A stretch of 57,442 nt of DNA from UBA3839 sp902776985 (GTDB taxonomy: Bacteria; Bacteroidota; Bacteroidia; Bacteroidales; Bacteroidaceae), in contig CACYSD010000016.1 of assembly GCA_902776985.1 (NCBI GenBank), forward strand, positions 1 through 57,442. The letters are read 5' to 3'. Numbering within the stretch: the stretch's first letter is position 1; every line of letters starts with the position of its first letter. Below the pieces are notes generated by a model, which made no database searches, was not told the origin of the DNA, and saw only the letters and a program-made list of their open reading frames with translations. The position numbers and the translations under genes were made by a program. Positions 50,439-57,442 of the stretch are shown here, one piece after another.

Positions 50439-52649
50439 ATGATGAAAAGATTTTTTACTTTAATGACTCTTCTTGTGTGCTGTGTTGCTGTGATGGCAAT
50501 ACCTGCAAAGAAGAGCATTTCCAAAACATTGGTTCTAGGTGACGGAACAGAGGTAAAGGCTACCCTTGTGGGGGATGAGTTTGGACACTTTTGGAGAGGA
50601 GCTGACGGCAAAGCCTATACTGTTAATGGTGATTTGGTTGAGGAGATTGATGCAAAGAATCTGATAGAGATAGCTAATAAACGCCGCTCAGTTGCAAATG
50701 CAGCTCGTAGCAAACGATTGATGGCGATGATGAGAAACGTTGTTCCCGCAAGTGCATCTCATCGTGTTGCGATGGGAGATCGTACTAACTTTTATGGCCA
50801 AAAGAAAGGTCTCGTTATCTTGGTTCAGTTCACTGATGTTCGTTTTCAAACAGCTAATAACTTGGCTAAGTATAAGCGCATCATGAACGAGGAAGGTTAT
50901 AGTGAGGGTTCGTTCCGCGGCTCCGTTTCCGATTATTTCAAGGCTCAGAGCAACAATCAGTTTGAACTTGACTTCGATGTTGTAGGTCCATACACATTGA
51001 GCAAAAACCAGTCTTATTATGGTGAGAATGACCAATATGGCAACGATATGCATGCTGAGGAAATGATTACAGAGGCTTGTACTAAAGCTGATGCTGAAGT
51101 TAACTTTTCAGACTACGACTGGGATGGTGATGGTGAGGTAGATCAGGTTTTCGTGCTATATGCGGGTAAGGGTGAAGCAGATGGTGGTTCTGAATCAACC
51201 ATCTGGCCTCACATGTATACACTGGAAGAAGGGTTAGGAAATAAATACTCATTTGATGGTGTTTACGTTAACACCTACGCCTGTGCCAACGAGGTAAATC
51301 CTTATAACGGTATTGAAGGTATCGGCTGTTTTTGCCATGAATTTAGTCATTGCATGGGTTTCCCAGATTTCTACGACATCGCATATAACGGTTGGTTTGG
51401 TATGAGCGATTTCGACCTGATGTGTTCTGGTAGCTATAATGGTGATTTGTTCTGCCCAGCTGGTTATACTGCTCACGAGAAGATGATGTGCGGATGGCAG
51501 GAGCCTTTCGTTCTTGCAGAGAAAGATTCTGTTGTCAACGATGTTTTGTCAATGTCTGATCATGGTGCGACGTTTATCATCTATAACGATGCTCATCCTG
51601 ATGAGTACTATATGATAGAGAACCGCCAGAAGAAGGGCTGGGATACAGCCTATCCTGCCCGCGGCCTAATGATTACTCATGTTGATTTCGATAAAAATAT
51701 CTGGGAATACAACTGCCCAGATACCGAGATTACTAAAAATTCCGATTATTATAAGATTTATGGTTTTCCTCTGAACGATCACCAGCGCATGACCATTGTG
51801 CATGCTGACAATGACGATGATTTGAAGTATTGGGACTCATATAACCGCTATTATACGAAATCGACTTTATCTACTGACCTGTATCCTTATTCGAAAAAAG
51901 ACAGTTTGACTGCATTGTCAAAGCCTGCTTTGTTTTATTACAACAAGGATAGCAAGGGGTCGAAGACTCCTTCCTGGCGCATTACCAATATCACTCAGAA
52001 TGCAGATGGATCTATGTCGTTCCATTACTATGCTACAAGTACCGGAGGCAATAATGGCGGAGGTCAAGGTGGTGAAAACACAGGTGACGGAGATTTTGAG
52101 AAAGTGACATCTGATGACCAACTCGTGGCTGGATGGAACTATGTTCTTGTGAATGAGTCAAATGCCAAGGGTAATGGTAGCTTTGATTCTAAGTATTTCA
52201 CAGCTATTGACGTAGTCGTTTCTGGCAACACAGTTAGCGGCGACGATCTTGTTCCAATGGTATTGGGCGGTAATGCTAATGGATACTCTTTCTCAGTTGA
52301 CGGACAATATCTTACAACCTCGGAACCAAAGAAGTTGAGCTTCACAAATTCTGAATCTACCGTATGGCTGATAGAGTCTACAGCTGATGGTTATGTTGTA
52401 ACAACAGATGGTTTCGGCACGATTCAGTACAATAGCGCTTCAAATGCTAATCGTTTCATGAACTATACTTCTAATCAGAAGCCTGCTGTGCTATATGTCC
52501 AGAAACCTGCTACAGCTATTCAGACTATAGACAATGATGCTGTGAAATCAAGCCGTATCTATACTCTTGACGGACGTTATGTTGGTTCAGACCTTAACGC
52601 TCTTAGCCGAGGCATATACATACTCAATGGTAAGAAGGTGATGAAGTAA
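50439..52649 (+). CDS. Secreted M6-family (immune inhibitor A-like) metallopeptidase
   Basis: Either of two adjacent ATGs (50439, 50442) starts the signal peptide (MMKRFFTLMTLLVCCVAVMA). The zinc motif is HEFSHCMGFPDFYD, the M6 form of HExxHxxGxxD, preceded by VFVLYAGKGEADGGSESTIW and followed by GMSDFDLMCSGSYN. A pro-like segment lies before the catalytic domain. After it comes a glycine-rich linker (GGNNGGGQGGENTG), a beta-rich domain of ~150 residues, and a tail (IYTLDGRYVG, then GIYILNGKKV) like Bacteroidetes sorting tails. It is about 736 residues long. It is a probable exported protease of host or dietary protein. Confidence 0.9.
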   Translation: MMKRFFTLMTLLVCCVAVMAIPAKKSISKTLVLGDGTEVKATLVGDEFGHFWRGADGKAYTVNGDLVEEIDAKNLIEIANKRRSVANAARSKRLMAMMRNVVPASASHRVAMGDRTNFYGQKKGLVILVQFTDVRFQTANNLAKYKRIMNEEGYSEGSFRGSVSDYFKAQSNNQFELDFDVVGPYTLSKNQSYYGENDQYGNDMHAEEMITEACTKADAEVNFSDYDWDGDGEVDQVFVLYAGKGEADGGSESTIWPHMYTLEEGLGNKYSFDGVYVNTYACANEVNPYNGIEGIGCFCHEFSHCMGFPDFYDIAYNGWFGMSDFDLMCSGSYNGDLFCPAGYTAHEKMMCGWQEPFVLAEKDSVVNDVLSMSDHGATFIIYNDAHPDEYYMIENRQKKGWDTAYPARGLMITHVDFDKNIWEYNCPDTEITKNSDYYKIYGFPLNDHQRMTIVHADNDDDLKYWDSYNRYYTKSTLSTDLYPYSKKDSLTALSKPALFYYNKDSKGSKTPSWRITNITQNADGSMSFHYYATSTGGNNGGGQGGENTGDGDFEKVTSDDQLVAGWNYVLVNESNAKGNGSFDSKYFTAIDVVVSGNTVSGDDLVPMVLGGNANGYSFSVDGQYLTTSEPKKLSFTNSESTVWLIESTADGYVVTTDGFGTIQYNSASNANRFMNYTSNQKPAVLYVQKPATAIQTIDNDAVKSSRIYTLDGRYVGSDLNALSRGIYILNGKKVMK

Positions 52650-52662
52650 AGAATAGTTTTTC

Positions 52663-52706
52663 CTGCTTTTTTCCAAAAAAAATGAATTTTGATTGGAAAA
52701 AAGCAG
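52663..52706 (+). terminator. Intrinsic terminator after the M6-like peptidase gene
   Basis: CTGCTTTTTTCCAA (52663-52676) and TTGGAAAAAAGCAG (52693-52706) are exact inverted repeats, 14 bases each, around a 16-base loop. The tail is A-rich rather than T-rich on this strand, so it may act with the T-rich left arm or as a processing structure before the tRNA operon. Confidence 0.6.
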
Positions 52707-52714
52707 AAAAAAAC

Positions 52715-52745
52715 TTTGTCAATTCCCGAATATGCACTACCTTTG
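52715..52745 (+). promoter_or_regulatory. Promoter of the tRNA operon
   Basis: TTTG at 52715-52718, exactly 19 bases, then TACCTTTG at 52738-52745. This is a full consensus Bacteroidetes promoter, 33 bases before the first tRNA. Confidence 0.85.
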
Positions 52746-52778
52746 CACTCGCGTTTGAAAAAACGTGGCGTTCTTTAA

Positions 52779-52859
52779 GCCCAGGTGGCGGAATGGTAGA
52801 CGCGCTCGTTTCAGGTGCGAGTGGTGAGAGCCGTGCAGGTTCGAGTCCTGTTCTGGGCA
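52779..52859 (+). tRNA. tRNA-Leu (anticodon CAG)
   Basis: The acceptor arms GCCCAGG and TCTGGGC pair, with discriminator A. The anticodon stem CTCGT/GCGAG encloses loop TTCAGGT with anticodon CAG. The long variable arm (GGTGAGAGCC region) and T-loop TTCGAGT are typical of leucine tRNA. CCA is not encoded. Confidence 0.93.
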
Positions 52860-52867
52860 CTGATGTT

Positions 52868-52949
52868 GGAGAGGTGGCGGAATGGTAGACGCGCTACTTT
52901 GAGGGGGTAGTGGGCACAGCCCGTGGGAGTTCGAGTCTCCTCCTCTTCA
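52868..52949 (+). tRNA. tRNA-Leu (anticodon GAG)
   Basis: The acceptor arms GGAGAGG and CCTCTTC pair with one wobble. The anticodon stem CTACT/GGTAG encloses TTGAGGG with anticodon GAG. The variable arm (GGGCACAGCCC) is long and the discriminator is A. It follows the first leucine tRNA after eight bases. Confidence 0.93.
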
Positions 52950-52970
52950 CCCAGAATCTAAAATTGCGGA

Positions 52971-53040
52971 GTTTTCTGAACAACGAGAGCATAAGCAGAA
53001 TCCATTTTGATTATGCCGAGTCGTGAAGAAAACCTCGAAA
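52971..53040 (+). repeat. Hairpin repeat element, copy B
   Basis: Constant GTTTTCTGAACAACGAGA is followed by a hairpin with stem GCATAA (52989-52994) and TTATGC (53011-53016), then TGCCGAGTCGTGA, AGAAAAC and CTCGAAA. It precedes the first tRNA-Gly. It shares constant parts with copies at 591-653 (minus) and 53151-53220. Confidence 0.65.
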
Positions 53041-53055
53041 TAGTTGAAAACTATT

Positions 53056-53128
53056 GCGGAAATAGCTCAGTTGGTAGAGCACAACCTTGCCAAGGTTGGG
53101 GTCGCGAGTTCGAGTCTCGTTTTCCGCT
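53056..53128 (+). tRNA. tRNA-Gly (anticodon GCC), copy 1
   Basis: The acceptor arms GCGGAAA and TTTCCGC pair, the D arm is GCTC/GAGC, the anticodon stem CAACC/GGTTG encloses TTGCCAA, and the T arm is GCGAG/CTCGT. The discriminator is T, normal for glycine. The sequence is identical to the second copy. Confidence 0.95.
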
Positions 53129-53150
53129 CAATAGAGTATAAAATTGTTGA

Positions 53151-53220
53151 GTTTTCTGAACAGCGAGGGCAGAAGCAGAATCCATTTTGATTATGCCGAG
53201 TCGTGATGAAAACCTCGAAA
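53151..53220 (+). repeat. Hairpin repeat element, copy C
   Basis: It matches copy B at nearly every base over 70 positions. The left stem arm is GCAGAA against TTATGC, so one pair is lost. It precedes the second tRNA-Gly, showing that the element and tRNA were duplicated together (period about 180-182 bases). Confidence 0.65.
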
Positions 53221-53237
53221 TTCTTAGAATAAGAATT

Positions 53238-53310
53238 GCGGAAATAGCTCAGTTGGTAGAGCACAACCTTGCCAAGGTTGGGGTCGCGAGTTCGAGTCTC
53301 GTTTTCCGCT
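53238..53310 (+). tRNA. tRNA-Gly (anticodon GCC), copy 2
   Basis: An exact duplicate of the glycine tRNA at 53056-53128, starting 182 bases later. It is the last tRNA of the cluster, 60 bases before the rpmE2 start. Confidence 0.95.
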
Positions 53311-53370
53311 CAACCATTACACAATAGAAGTGTTACCATCACTTTGAATTAAAAGAATCAATCCACAACA

Positions 53371-53625
53371 ATGAGAAAAGGTATACATCCTGAGAACTAT
53401 CGTGAAGTTATCTTCAAGGATATGTCTAACGGCGATATGTTCCTCTCCCGTTCAACTGCTAAGTCGAACGACACAGAAGTTTATGAAGGTGTTGAATATC
53501 CAGTAATCAAACTTGAAATCTCTTCAAGTTCTCACCCTTTCTACACAGGTAAGGCTAAGCTTGTCGATACTGCTGGACGTGTAGATAAGTTCATGAACCG
53601 TTACAAGGTTTTGGGTAAGAAGTAA
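53371..53625 (+). CDS. rpmE2: 50S ribosomal protein L31 type B
   Basis: The 84-residue protein has the L31 start (MRKGIHPENYREVIFKDMSNG) and the type B features: no zinc-binding cysteines and the SSSSHPFYTGKAKLVDTAGRVDKF segment. It is a structural part of the large ribosomal subunit at the subunit bridge. It lies just downstream of the tRNA cluster and may share its transcript. No clear promoter was found in the 60-base gap. Confidence 0.95.
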   Translation: MRKGIHPENYREVIFKDMSNGDMFLSRSTAKSNDTEVYEGVEYPVIKLEISSSSHPFYTGKAKLVDTAGRVDKFMNRYKVLGKK

Positions 53626-53650
53626 TCAATACTTTCTTAGAAGAATAAAA

Positions 53651-53684
53651 ATCGGATGCATCATCGATGCATCCGATTTTTATA
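53651..53684 (+). terminator. Intrinsic terminator of rpmE2
   Basis: ATCGGATGCATC and GATGCATCCGAT form a perfect 12-base stem with a three-base loop, followed by TTTTTAT. A run of A on the left makes it usable from both strands, so it may also stop gdhA transcripts. Confidence 0.9.
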
Positions 53685-53694
53685 TTTCACACAA

Positions 53695-53934
53695 TTCCTT
53701 GTGCCATCAGCGAAAAAACGTTGGCATCACTTCGCTATGCCGAAGTTTTCCTCGCAATGCTTACACAATTCCTTGTGCCATCAGCGAAAAAACGTTGGCT
53801 TCGCTTCGCTATGCCGAAGTTTTCCTCGCAATTCTTACACAATTCCTTGTGCCATCAGCGAAAAAACGTTGGCTTCGCTTCGCTATGCCGAAGTTTTCCT
53901 CGCAATTCTTACACAATTCCTTGTGCCATCATTG
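53695..53934 (-). repeat. 74-base tandem repeat covering the end of gdhA (three units plus a partial)
   Basis: The segment GTGCCATCA recurs at 53701, 53775, 53849 and (GTGCCATCATT) 53923, an exact 74-base period. The last two full units are nearly identical; the first differs at a few bases. Each unit carries a copy of the last codons and stop of gdhA (MAQGIV then TAA) and a spacer with GCGAA/TTCGC inverted repeats. The genuine gdhA end is the copy at 53909-53934. Confidence 0.85.
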
Positions 53935-55246
53935 CTTTAGCAACTTTCATGAAACCGGCGATGTTGGCACCACGGACATAATTGATGTAGCCATCGGGTT
54001 GAGTTCCATATTTTACACATTGCTGATGGATGGCATGCATGATCTGGTGAAGTCGTTTATCTACTTCGTCTGCCGACCATGATATATGCATGGCATTCTG
54101 ACTCATTTCCAATCCGCTGGTTGCTACACCTCCTGCATTTACGGCCTTTCCTGGAGCGTAAAGCATTTCGGAGTCTATGAAGGTGTCTATTGCTTCAGGT
54201 GTGCATCCCATATTGGATATTTCGCCGATGCAGAGAGTTCCGTTATCGATGAGTTGTTTGGCGTCATCACCATTAAGCTCGTTCTGAGTGGCACAAGGCA
54301 GAGCAATATCGCACTTAACTTCCCAAGGACGACGTCCTGCCACGAAGGTAGCTGATGGGAAGACATCGGCATAAGGCTGGCAGATATCGTTTCCGCAGGC
54401 TCTGAGTTCAAGCATATAGTCAATCTTTTCGCCGCTGATGCCTTCTGGGTCGTAGATGTATCCGTCAGGTCCGCTGATGGTGATTACCTTTGCTCCGAGT
54501 TGTGTGGCTTTGGTTGCTGCTCCCCAGGCTACGTTGCCAAATCCGCTGATGGCAACAGTCTTTCCCTTGATGTCTATACCACGTGTCTGGAGCATCTCGT
54601 TGACGAAGTAGAGACCTCCGAATCCTGTTGCTTCAGGACGAATGAGCGAACCTCCGTATTCGAGTCCCTTACCTGTGAGTACGCCGCTCCAGTCGCGGGT
54701 GAGTTTCTTGTATTGTCCGAAGAGGTAACCTACTTCTCTCGCACCTACACCTATATCGCCTGCTGGTACGTCAATCTCCGGACCTATATAACGGTATAGT
54801 TCGTTCATGAAAGCCTGGCAGAATCGCATGATTTCTGCATCACTCCTTCCTCGTGGCGAGAAATCGCTGCCGCCTTTGCCTCCACCCATGGGCAGGGTGG
54901 TGAGAGCGTTCTTGAAAGTCTGTTCAAATCCGAGGAATTTCAGTATGGAGAGGTTTACAGAGGCGTGAAAGCGAAGTCCTCCCTTATACGGACCGATGGC
55001 GCTGTTGAATTGAACCCTATATCCGAGATTTACCTGAACTTCACCTTTGTCGTCAACCCAAGGAACGCGGAATGTGATGATGCGTTCCGGTTCTACAAGA
55101 CGTTCGATGAGTTTTGCACGTTCAAATTCGGGATGTTGGTTGTAGACGTCGGCTATTGACAGCAGCACTTCGTGAACGGCTTGAAGGTATTCTTTTTCGC
55201 CCGGATGTTTGGCTTCGAGCTGAGCCATGATGTTTTCAATTTTCAT
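53909..55246 (-). CDS. gdhA: NADP-type glutamate dehydrogenase
   Basis: GdhA interconverts 2-oxoglutarate plus ammonia and glutamate. The 445-residue protein has the family motifs: RVPWVDDKGEVQVNLGYRVQF, GPYKGGLRFH, the substrate lysine in LPMGGGKGGSDF, PAGDIGVGAREVGYLFG, and the nucleotide-binding VAISGFGNVAWGAA. The length and the GYLFGQYKKL segment fit the hexameric biosynthetic type. The stop codon lies in the first unit of a 74-base tandem repeat. The promoter region has two copies of a 19-base direct repeat. Confidence 0.95.
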   Translation of the reverse strand: MKIENIMAQLEAKHPGEKEYLQAVHEVLLSIADVYNQHPEFERAKLIERLVEPERIITFRVPWVDDKGEVQVNLGYRVQFNSAIGPYKGGLRFHASVNLSILKFLGFEQTFKNALTTLPMGGGKGGSDFSPRGRSDAEIMRFCQAFMNELYRYIGPEIDVPAGDIGVGAREVGYLFGQYKKLTRDWSGVLTGKGLEYGGSLIRPEATGFGGLYFVNEMLQTRGIDIKGKTVAISGFGNVAWGAATKATQLGAKVITISGPDGYIYDPEGISGEKIDYMLELRACGNDICQPYADVFPSATFVAGRRPWEVKCDIALPCATQNELNGDDAKQLIDNGTLCIGEISNMGCTPEAIDTFIDSEMLYAPGKAVNAGGVATSGLEMSQNAMHISWSADEVDKRLHQIMHAIHQQCVKYGTQPDGYINYVRGANIAGFMKVAKAMMAQGIV

Positions 55247-55277
55247 AAACGGTGTTATTTTTAGGATAGTTGTATTA

Positions 55278-55296
55278 AAAGTGTCATTTTGTTAGT
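55278..55296. promoter_or_regulatory. 19-base direct repeat, copy 1 (gdhA leader)
   Basis: AAAGTGTCATTTTGTTAGT differs by one base from the copy at 55363-55381. It lies between the gdhA -7 box and the gdhA ATG, just after the expected transcription start, a typical place for a repressor site. Confidence 0.5.
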
Positions 55297-55308
55297 TGAT
55301 TCTATATG

Positions 55309-55339
55309 CAAAGTTATATAAGTGTGGAGTATGAGCAAG
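55309..55339 (-). promoter_or_regulatory. Promoter of gdhA
   Basis: On the minus strand CTTG at 55336-55339 (one base off TTTG) is followed after 19 bases by TAACTTTG at 55309-55316. Transcription would begin near 55302, leaving a leader of about 55 bases. Confidence 0.65.
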
Positions 55340-55362
55340 TTTTTTGCTGAAAATCTTTATTT

Positions 55363-55381
55363 AAAGTGGCATTTTGTTAGT
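55363..55381. promoter_or_regulatory. 19-base direct repeat, copy 2 (upstream of the gdhA promoter)
   Basis: AAAGTGGCATTTTGTTAGT, 85 bases (close to eight helical turns) from copy 1 in the same orientation. It lies upstream of the gdhA promoter and about 80 bases upstream of the -7 box of the divergent phosphodiesterase gene. Confidence 0.5.
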
Positions 55382-55443
55382 AAAATATCTTCTGTTTGTA
55401 AACACCACTTTGCAATTGTGTTGTGTATGTTTATTTTTTTACT

Positions 55444-55451
55444 TAATTTTG
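55444..55451 (+). promoter_or_regulatory. -7 box for the phosphodiesterase gene
   Basis: TAATTTTG followed by C matches TAnnTTTG. The -33 region has only TTGT. It lies 32 bases before the ATG at 55483. Confidence 0.55.
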
Positions 55452-55482
55452 CGTTGTTAATATACAATAAACCCCTTCTGAA

Positions 55483-55980
55483 ATGAAACGAATTGGTCTT
55501 TTGTCGGATACACATGGCTATTGGGACGACCGCTATGTAAAGTATTTCTCGGAATGTGACGAGATATGGCACGCTGGTGATATAGGGACGATGGAACTTG
55601 CTGACCGTCTTGCTGCCATCAAACCACTAAGAGCAGTCTATGGTAATATCGACGGTGGTGATTTGCGTCGTCATTTTAGCGAGAAGTACCGTTTTCGTTG
55701 TGAGGAAGTTGAGGTTCTGATAAAGCATATTGGCGGATATCCCGGTCATTACGATGCGAGTATTCGAGGAAGTCTTTTCGCTCGTCCTCCTAAGCTTTTC
55801 ATTTCGGGACATTCGCACATTCTTAAGGTGTTATACGATCAAAGTCTGCAATGTCTTCATATCAATCCGGGTGCTGCCGGTATTAGTGGTTTCCACAAAG
55901 TCCGCACACTTGTCCGCTTTACAATTGACGGAAGTGAGATAAAGGACTTGGAAGTAATAGAACTTGGTGAAGATAGATAA
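55483..55980 (+). CDS. Metallophosphoesterase, YfcE/MJ0936 family
   Basis: The 165-residue cytoplasmic protein has the small calcineurin-like fold: LLSDTHGYWD (metal ligands D and H), IWHAGDIGT, VYGNIDGGD in place of the GNHD motif, and ISGHSHILKVL near the C-terminus. Relatives hydrolyse phosphodiesters in vitro; the physiological substrate is unknown. It is followed 15 bases later by the MFS carrier gene, so the two are probably co-transcribed. Confidence 0.9.
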   Translation: MKRIGLLSDTHGYWDDRYVKYFSECDEIWHAGDIGTMELADRLAAIKPLRAVYGNIDGGDLRRHFSEKYRFRCEEVEVLIKHIGGYPGHYDASIRGSLFARPPKLFISGHSHILKVLYDQSLQCLHINPGAAGISGFHKVRTLVRFTIDGSEIKDLEVIELGEDR

Positions 55981-55995
55981 TACACTATAATATTT

Positions 55996-57339
55996 ATGAA
56001 AGAAAAAAACAGAAAAGCCTATTGGTGGGTTCCCACGCTTTATTTCGCCGAGGCGTTGCCTTATGTGGCTGTGATGACCTTGGCTGGTATTATGTTCAAG
56101 AAGATGGGATTGAGCAATGAGGATGCTACGTATTACACGGCTTGGTTCTATCTGCCTTGGGTAATAAAACCTATTTGGAGCCCGATTGTTGATGCGCTCC
56201 GTACAAAACGTTGGTGGATTCTTATCATGCAGTTTGTGATTGGAGTTGCGTTTGCCTCGATTGCCTTCACGTTGCCTTTTGATTTCTGGCTGACGAGTTG
56301 TATAGCTCTCTTCTGGCTAATGGCGTTCAGCAGCGCTACGCATGATATTGCCGCAGACGGTTTTTACATTCTTGCGCTCGATTCACATGACCAGGCATTC
56401 TATGTGGGTGTCCGTTCCACATTCTATCGCATCGCCACGTTGTTTGGACAGGGATTGCTGGTTATGCTTGCAGGATGGATAGAGAAGGGAATGCCTCTTG
56501 GTTTGTCCGAGGATGCGACGCATCTGTGTGATTCGGGTAATGTGCCACTGTCGTGGGCAGTTACCTTTGCTGTGATGGCTGTGCTGTTCCTGCTCCTTTG
56601 GGCTTATCATCAGAAAGTATTGCCACGCGTGGAGCAGGGTAGTGCTGCTGTGCTTTCCTCAGGCGCGGGTCAGTCCTCGTTTAAGATTGCTTTACGTGGG
56701 TTCTGGGAATCTCTTAAGGCTTTCTTTTCCAGAAAACAGGTGCTGGCAGCTCTGCTCTTTATGCTGCTTTTCCGCTTTCCCGAGGCTTTGTTGGTCAATA
56801 TCGTTAAGTTCTTCATGCTTGATCCTGTTGAGAAGGGTGGTCTTGGACTTGATACAGAAACGGTAGGACTTGCCTACGGAACAATCGGTATGATAGGTCT
56901 GACTCTCGGGGGTCTTCTTGGAGGGTTCCTTGTTGCTCGTCACGGACTTAAGCGCTGGCTATGGCCAATGGTTCTCAGTATTAGCGTTCCTGACTTGGCA
57001 TATCTCTACCTGAGTATATTCAATACTTCAGATTTGTGGCTGGTGAACTCTTGTGTATTCCTTGAGCAGTTCGGTTATGGTTTTGGATTTACGGCTTATA
57101 TGCTGTACCTCATTTATTATTCGCGAGGCGAGAAGTCTACGTCCGTCTATGCCATCTGTACGGCATTCATGGCATTGGGAATGATGATTCCTGGAATGTT
57201 TGCAGGTAAATGGGCGGATATGATGGGATATACCTTGTTCTTCACGGTTGTTTGTATAGCCTGCTCCATTACCTTCTTTGTTACTTTGTTCCTCAAAATC
57301 GATCCGGAATTCGGAAAGAAGAAAGATAACAAAGATTAA
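55996..57339 (+). CDS. MFS transporter, AmpG-like
   Basis: The 447-residue protein has about twelve transmembrane helices. Its start (YWWVPTLYFAEALPYVAVMTLAGIMFKKMGL), the GWIEKGM loop and the HDIAADGFYILAL segment are typical of the AmpG/acetyl-CoA transporter-like branch. AmpG proteins import muropeptides from the periplasm for recycling. That role would suit the cell-wall enzymes elsewhere in the window, but the substrate is inferred. It lies downstream of the phosphodiesterase gene. Confidence 0.82.
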   Translation: MKEKNRKAYWWVPTLYFAEALPYVAVMTLAGIMFKKMGLSNEDATYYTAWFYLPWVIKPIWSPIVDALRTKRWWILIMQFVIGVAFASIAFTLPFDFWLTSCIALFWLMAFSSATHDIAADGFYILALDSHDQAFYVGVRSTFYRIATLFGQGLLVMLAGWIEKGMPLGLSEDATHLCDSGNVPLSWAVTFAVMAVLFLLLWAYHQKVLPRVEQGSAAVLSSGAGQSSFKIALRGFWESLKAFFSRKQVLAALLFMLLFRFPEALLVNIVKFFMLDPVEKGGLGLDTETVGLAYGTIGMIGLTLGGLLGGFLVARHGLKRWLWPMVLSISVPDLAYLYLSIFNTSDLWLVNSCVFLEQFGYGFGFTAYMLYLIYYSRGEKSTSVYAICTAFMALGMMIPGMFAGKWADMMGYTLFFTVVCIACSITFFVTLFLKIDPEFGKKKDNKD

Positions 57340-57343
57340 TAAT

Positions 57344-57380
57344 AAAGAGGGTGTGTCAAAATAGGCACATCCTCTTTTCT
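57344..57380 (+). terminator. Intrinsic terminator after the MFS gene
   Basis: AAAGAGGGTGTGTC pairs with GGCACATCCTCTTT around AAAATA and is followed by T. A second hairpin (GCATAG/CTATGC with flanking pairs, 57391-57416) followed by a T-run comes right after it. Confidence 0.8.
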
Positions 57381-57442
57381 GTATTCGCAATGGTGGCATA
57401 GAGTTCTATGCTGCCATTTTTGTGTTTTTTGCATGGTATGTC

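Noticed and set aside
53695..53934. CRISPR array
   Set aside because: The period is constant at 74 and the whole unit is repeated, including the part that would be spacer; no unique spacers and no cas genes are present.
53656..54082. Plus-strand frames with a repeated CHQRKNVG-like peptide
   Set aside because: They arise from reading through the 74-base tandem repeat in different frames; there is no signal of a real protein, and they overlap the end of gdhA.
57344..57442. End of an insertion sequence (GGGTGTGTCAAAA-like terminus)
   Set aside because: The motif is fully explained by a terminator stem next to the MFS stop, and the window ends before any transposase could be seen.

Overview
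The window reads as chromosomal DNA from a gut-type Bacteroidales, most like Prevotella or a close relative. Reasons: many start sites are preceded by the Bacteroidetes -7 box TAnnTTTG, several with a TTTG-like -33 box 19-20 bases upstream; Shine-Dalgarno sites are generally absent; and the gene set is typical of the group (GH127, GH97, GH105, GH30, type III glutamine synthetase, carboxynorspermidine decarboxylase, rubredoxin-first rubrerythrin, SpmA-SpmB fusion, DUF6057-like and DUF1573 proteins). Species is not determined. No CRISPR array, prophage, plasmid function, intact insertion sequence or classical defence system was found.

Layout. 1-960: terminator of an upstream gene, a 5'-truncated AraC regulator and a hairpin repeat element. 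961-6300: a secreted GH127 enzyme, a YjjG-like phosphatase, an OFA transporter, a C_GCAxxG_C_C protein and the remains of a CotH-like lipoprotein gene. 6305-13813 (minus): cca, GH105, sppA, lpxK, thiL and a small secreted protein. 13955-21447 (minus): HU-like protein, DMT transporter, truA, a 5'-nucleotidase-like protein with inverted domain order, GH97 and a secreted HExxH protein. 21589-28840 (minus): rubrerythrin, a MORN / YhcH / glgB / DUF6057-like operon, and a POT peptide transporter. 28943-34844 (minus): yidC, S9 peptidase and an MFS carrier. 34960-35364 (plus): DUF1573 protein. 35435-43374 (minus): L,D-transpeptidase, SpmAB, GH13, fabD, GH25 and glnN. From 43601 most genes are on the plus strand: CMD protein, small secreted protein, UvrD/PcrA helicase, nspC, GH30, M6-like protease, four tRNAs, rpmE2, then gdhA (minus), a phosphodiesterase and an AmpG-like MFS carrier.

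How the genes work together. Several cell-surface or periplasmic hydrolases (GH127, GH105, GH97, GH13, GH30) point to plant and host glycan use. GlgB with the neighbouring GH13 enzyme points to alpha-glucan storage and turnover. The S9 peptidase with POT and MFS carriers suggests peptide use, and glnN and gdhA cover ammonia assimilation. The rest is housekeeping for the envelope (lpxK, yidC, sppA, Ldt, GH25), translation (cca, truA, rpmE2, tRNAs), thiamine, fatty acid and polyamine metabolism.

No large new multi-gene system was seen. The most unusual signals are non-coding: (i) runs of 7- or 8-base tandem repeats next to or inside the first codons of several unrelated genes; (ii) a three-copy repeat with constant flanks and a hairpin whose stem shows compensatory changes; (iii) a 74-base tandem repeat that re-duplicates the end of gdhA; and (iv) a 19-base direct repeat bracketing the gdhA promoter.
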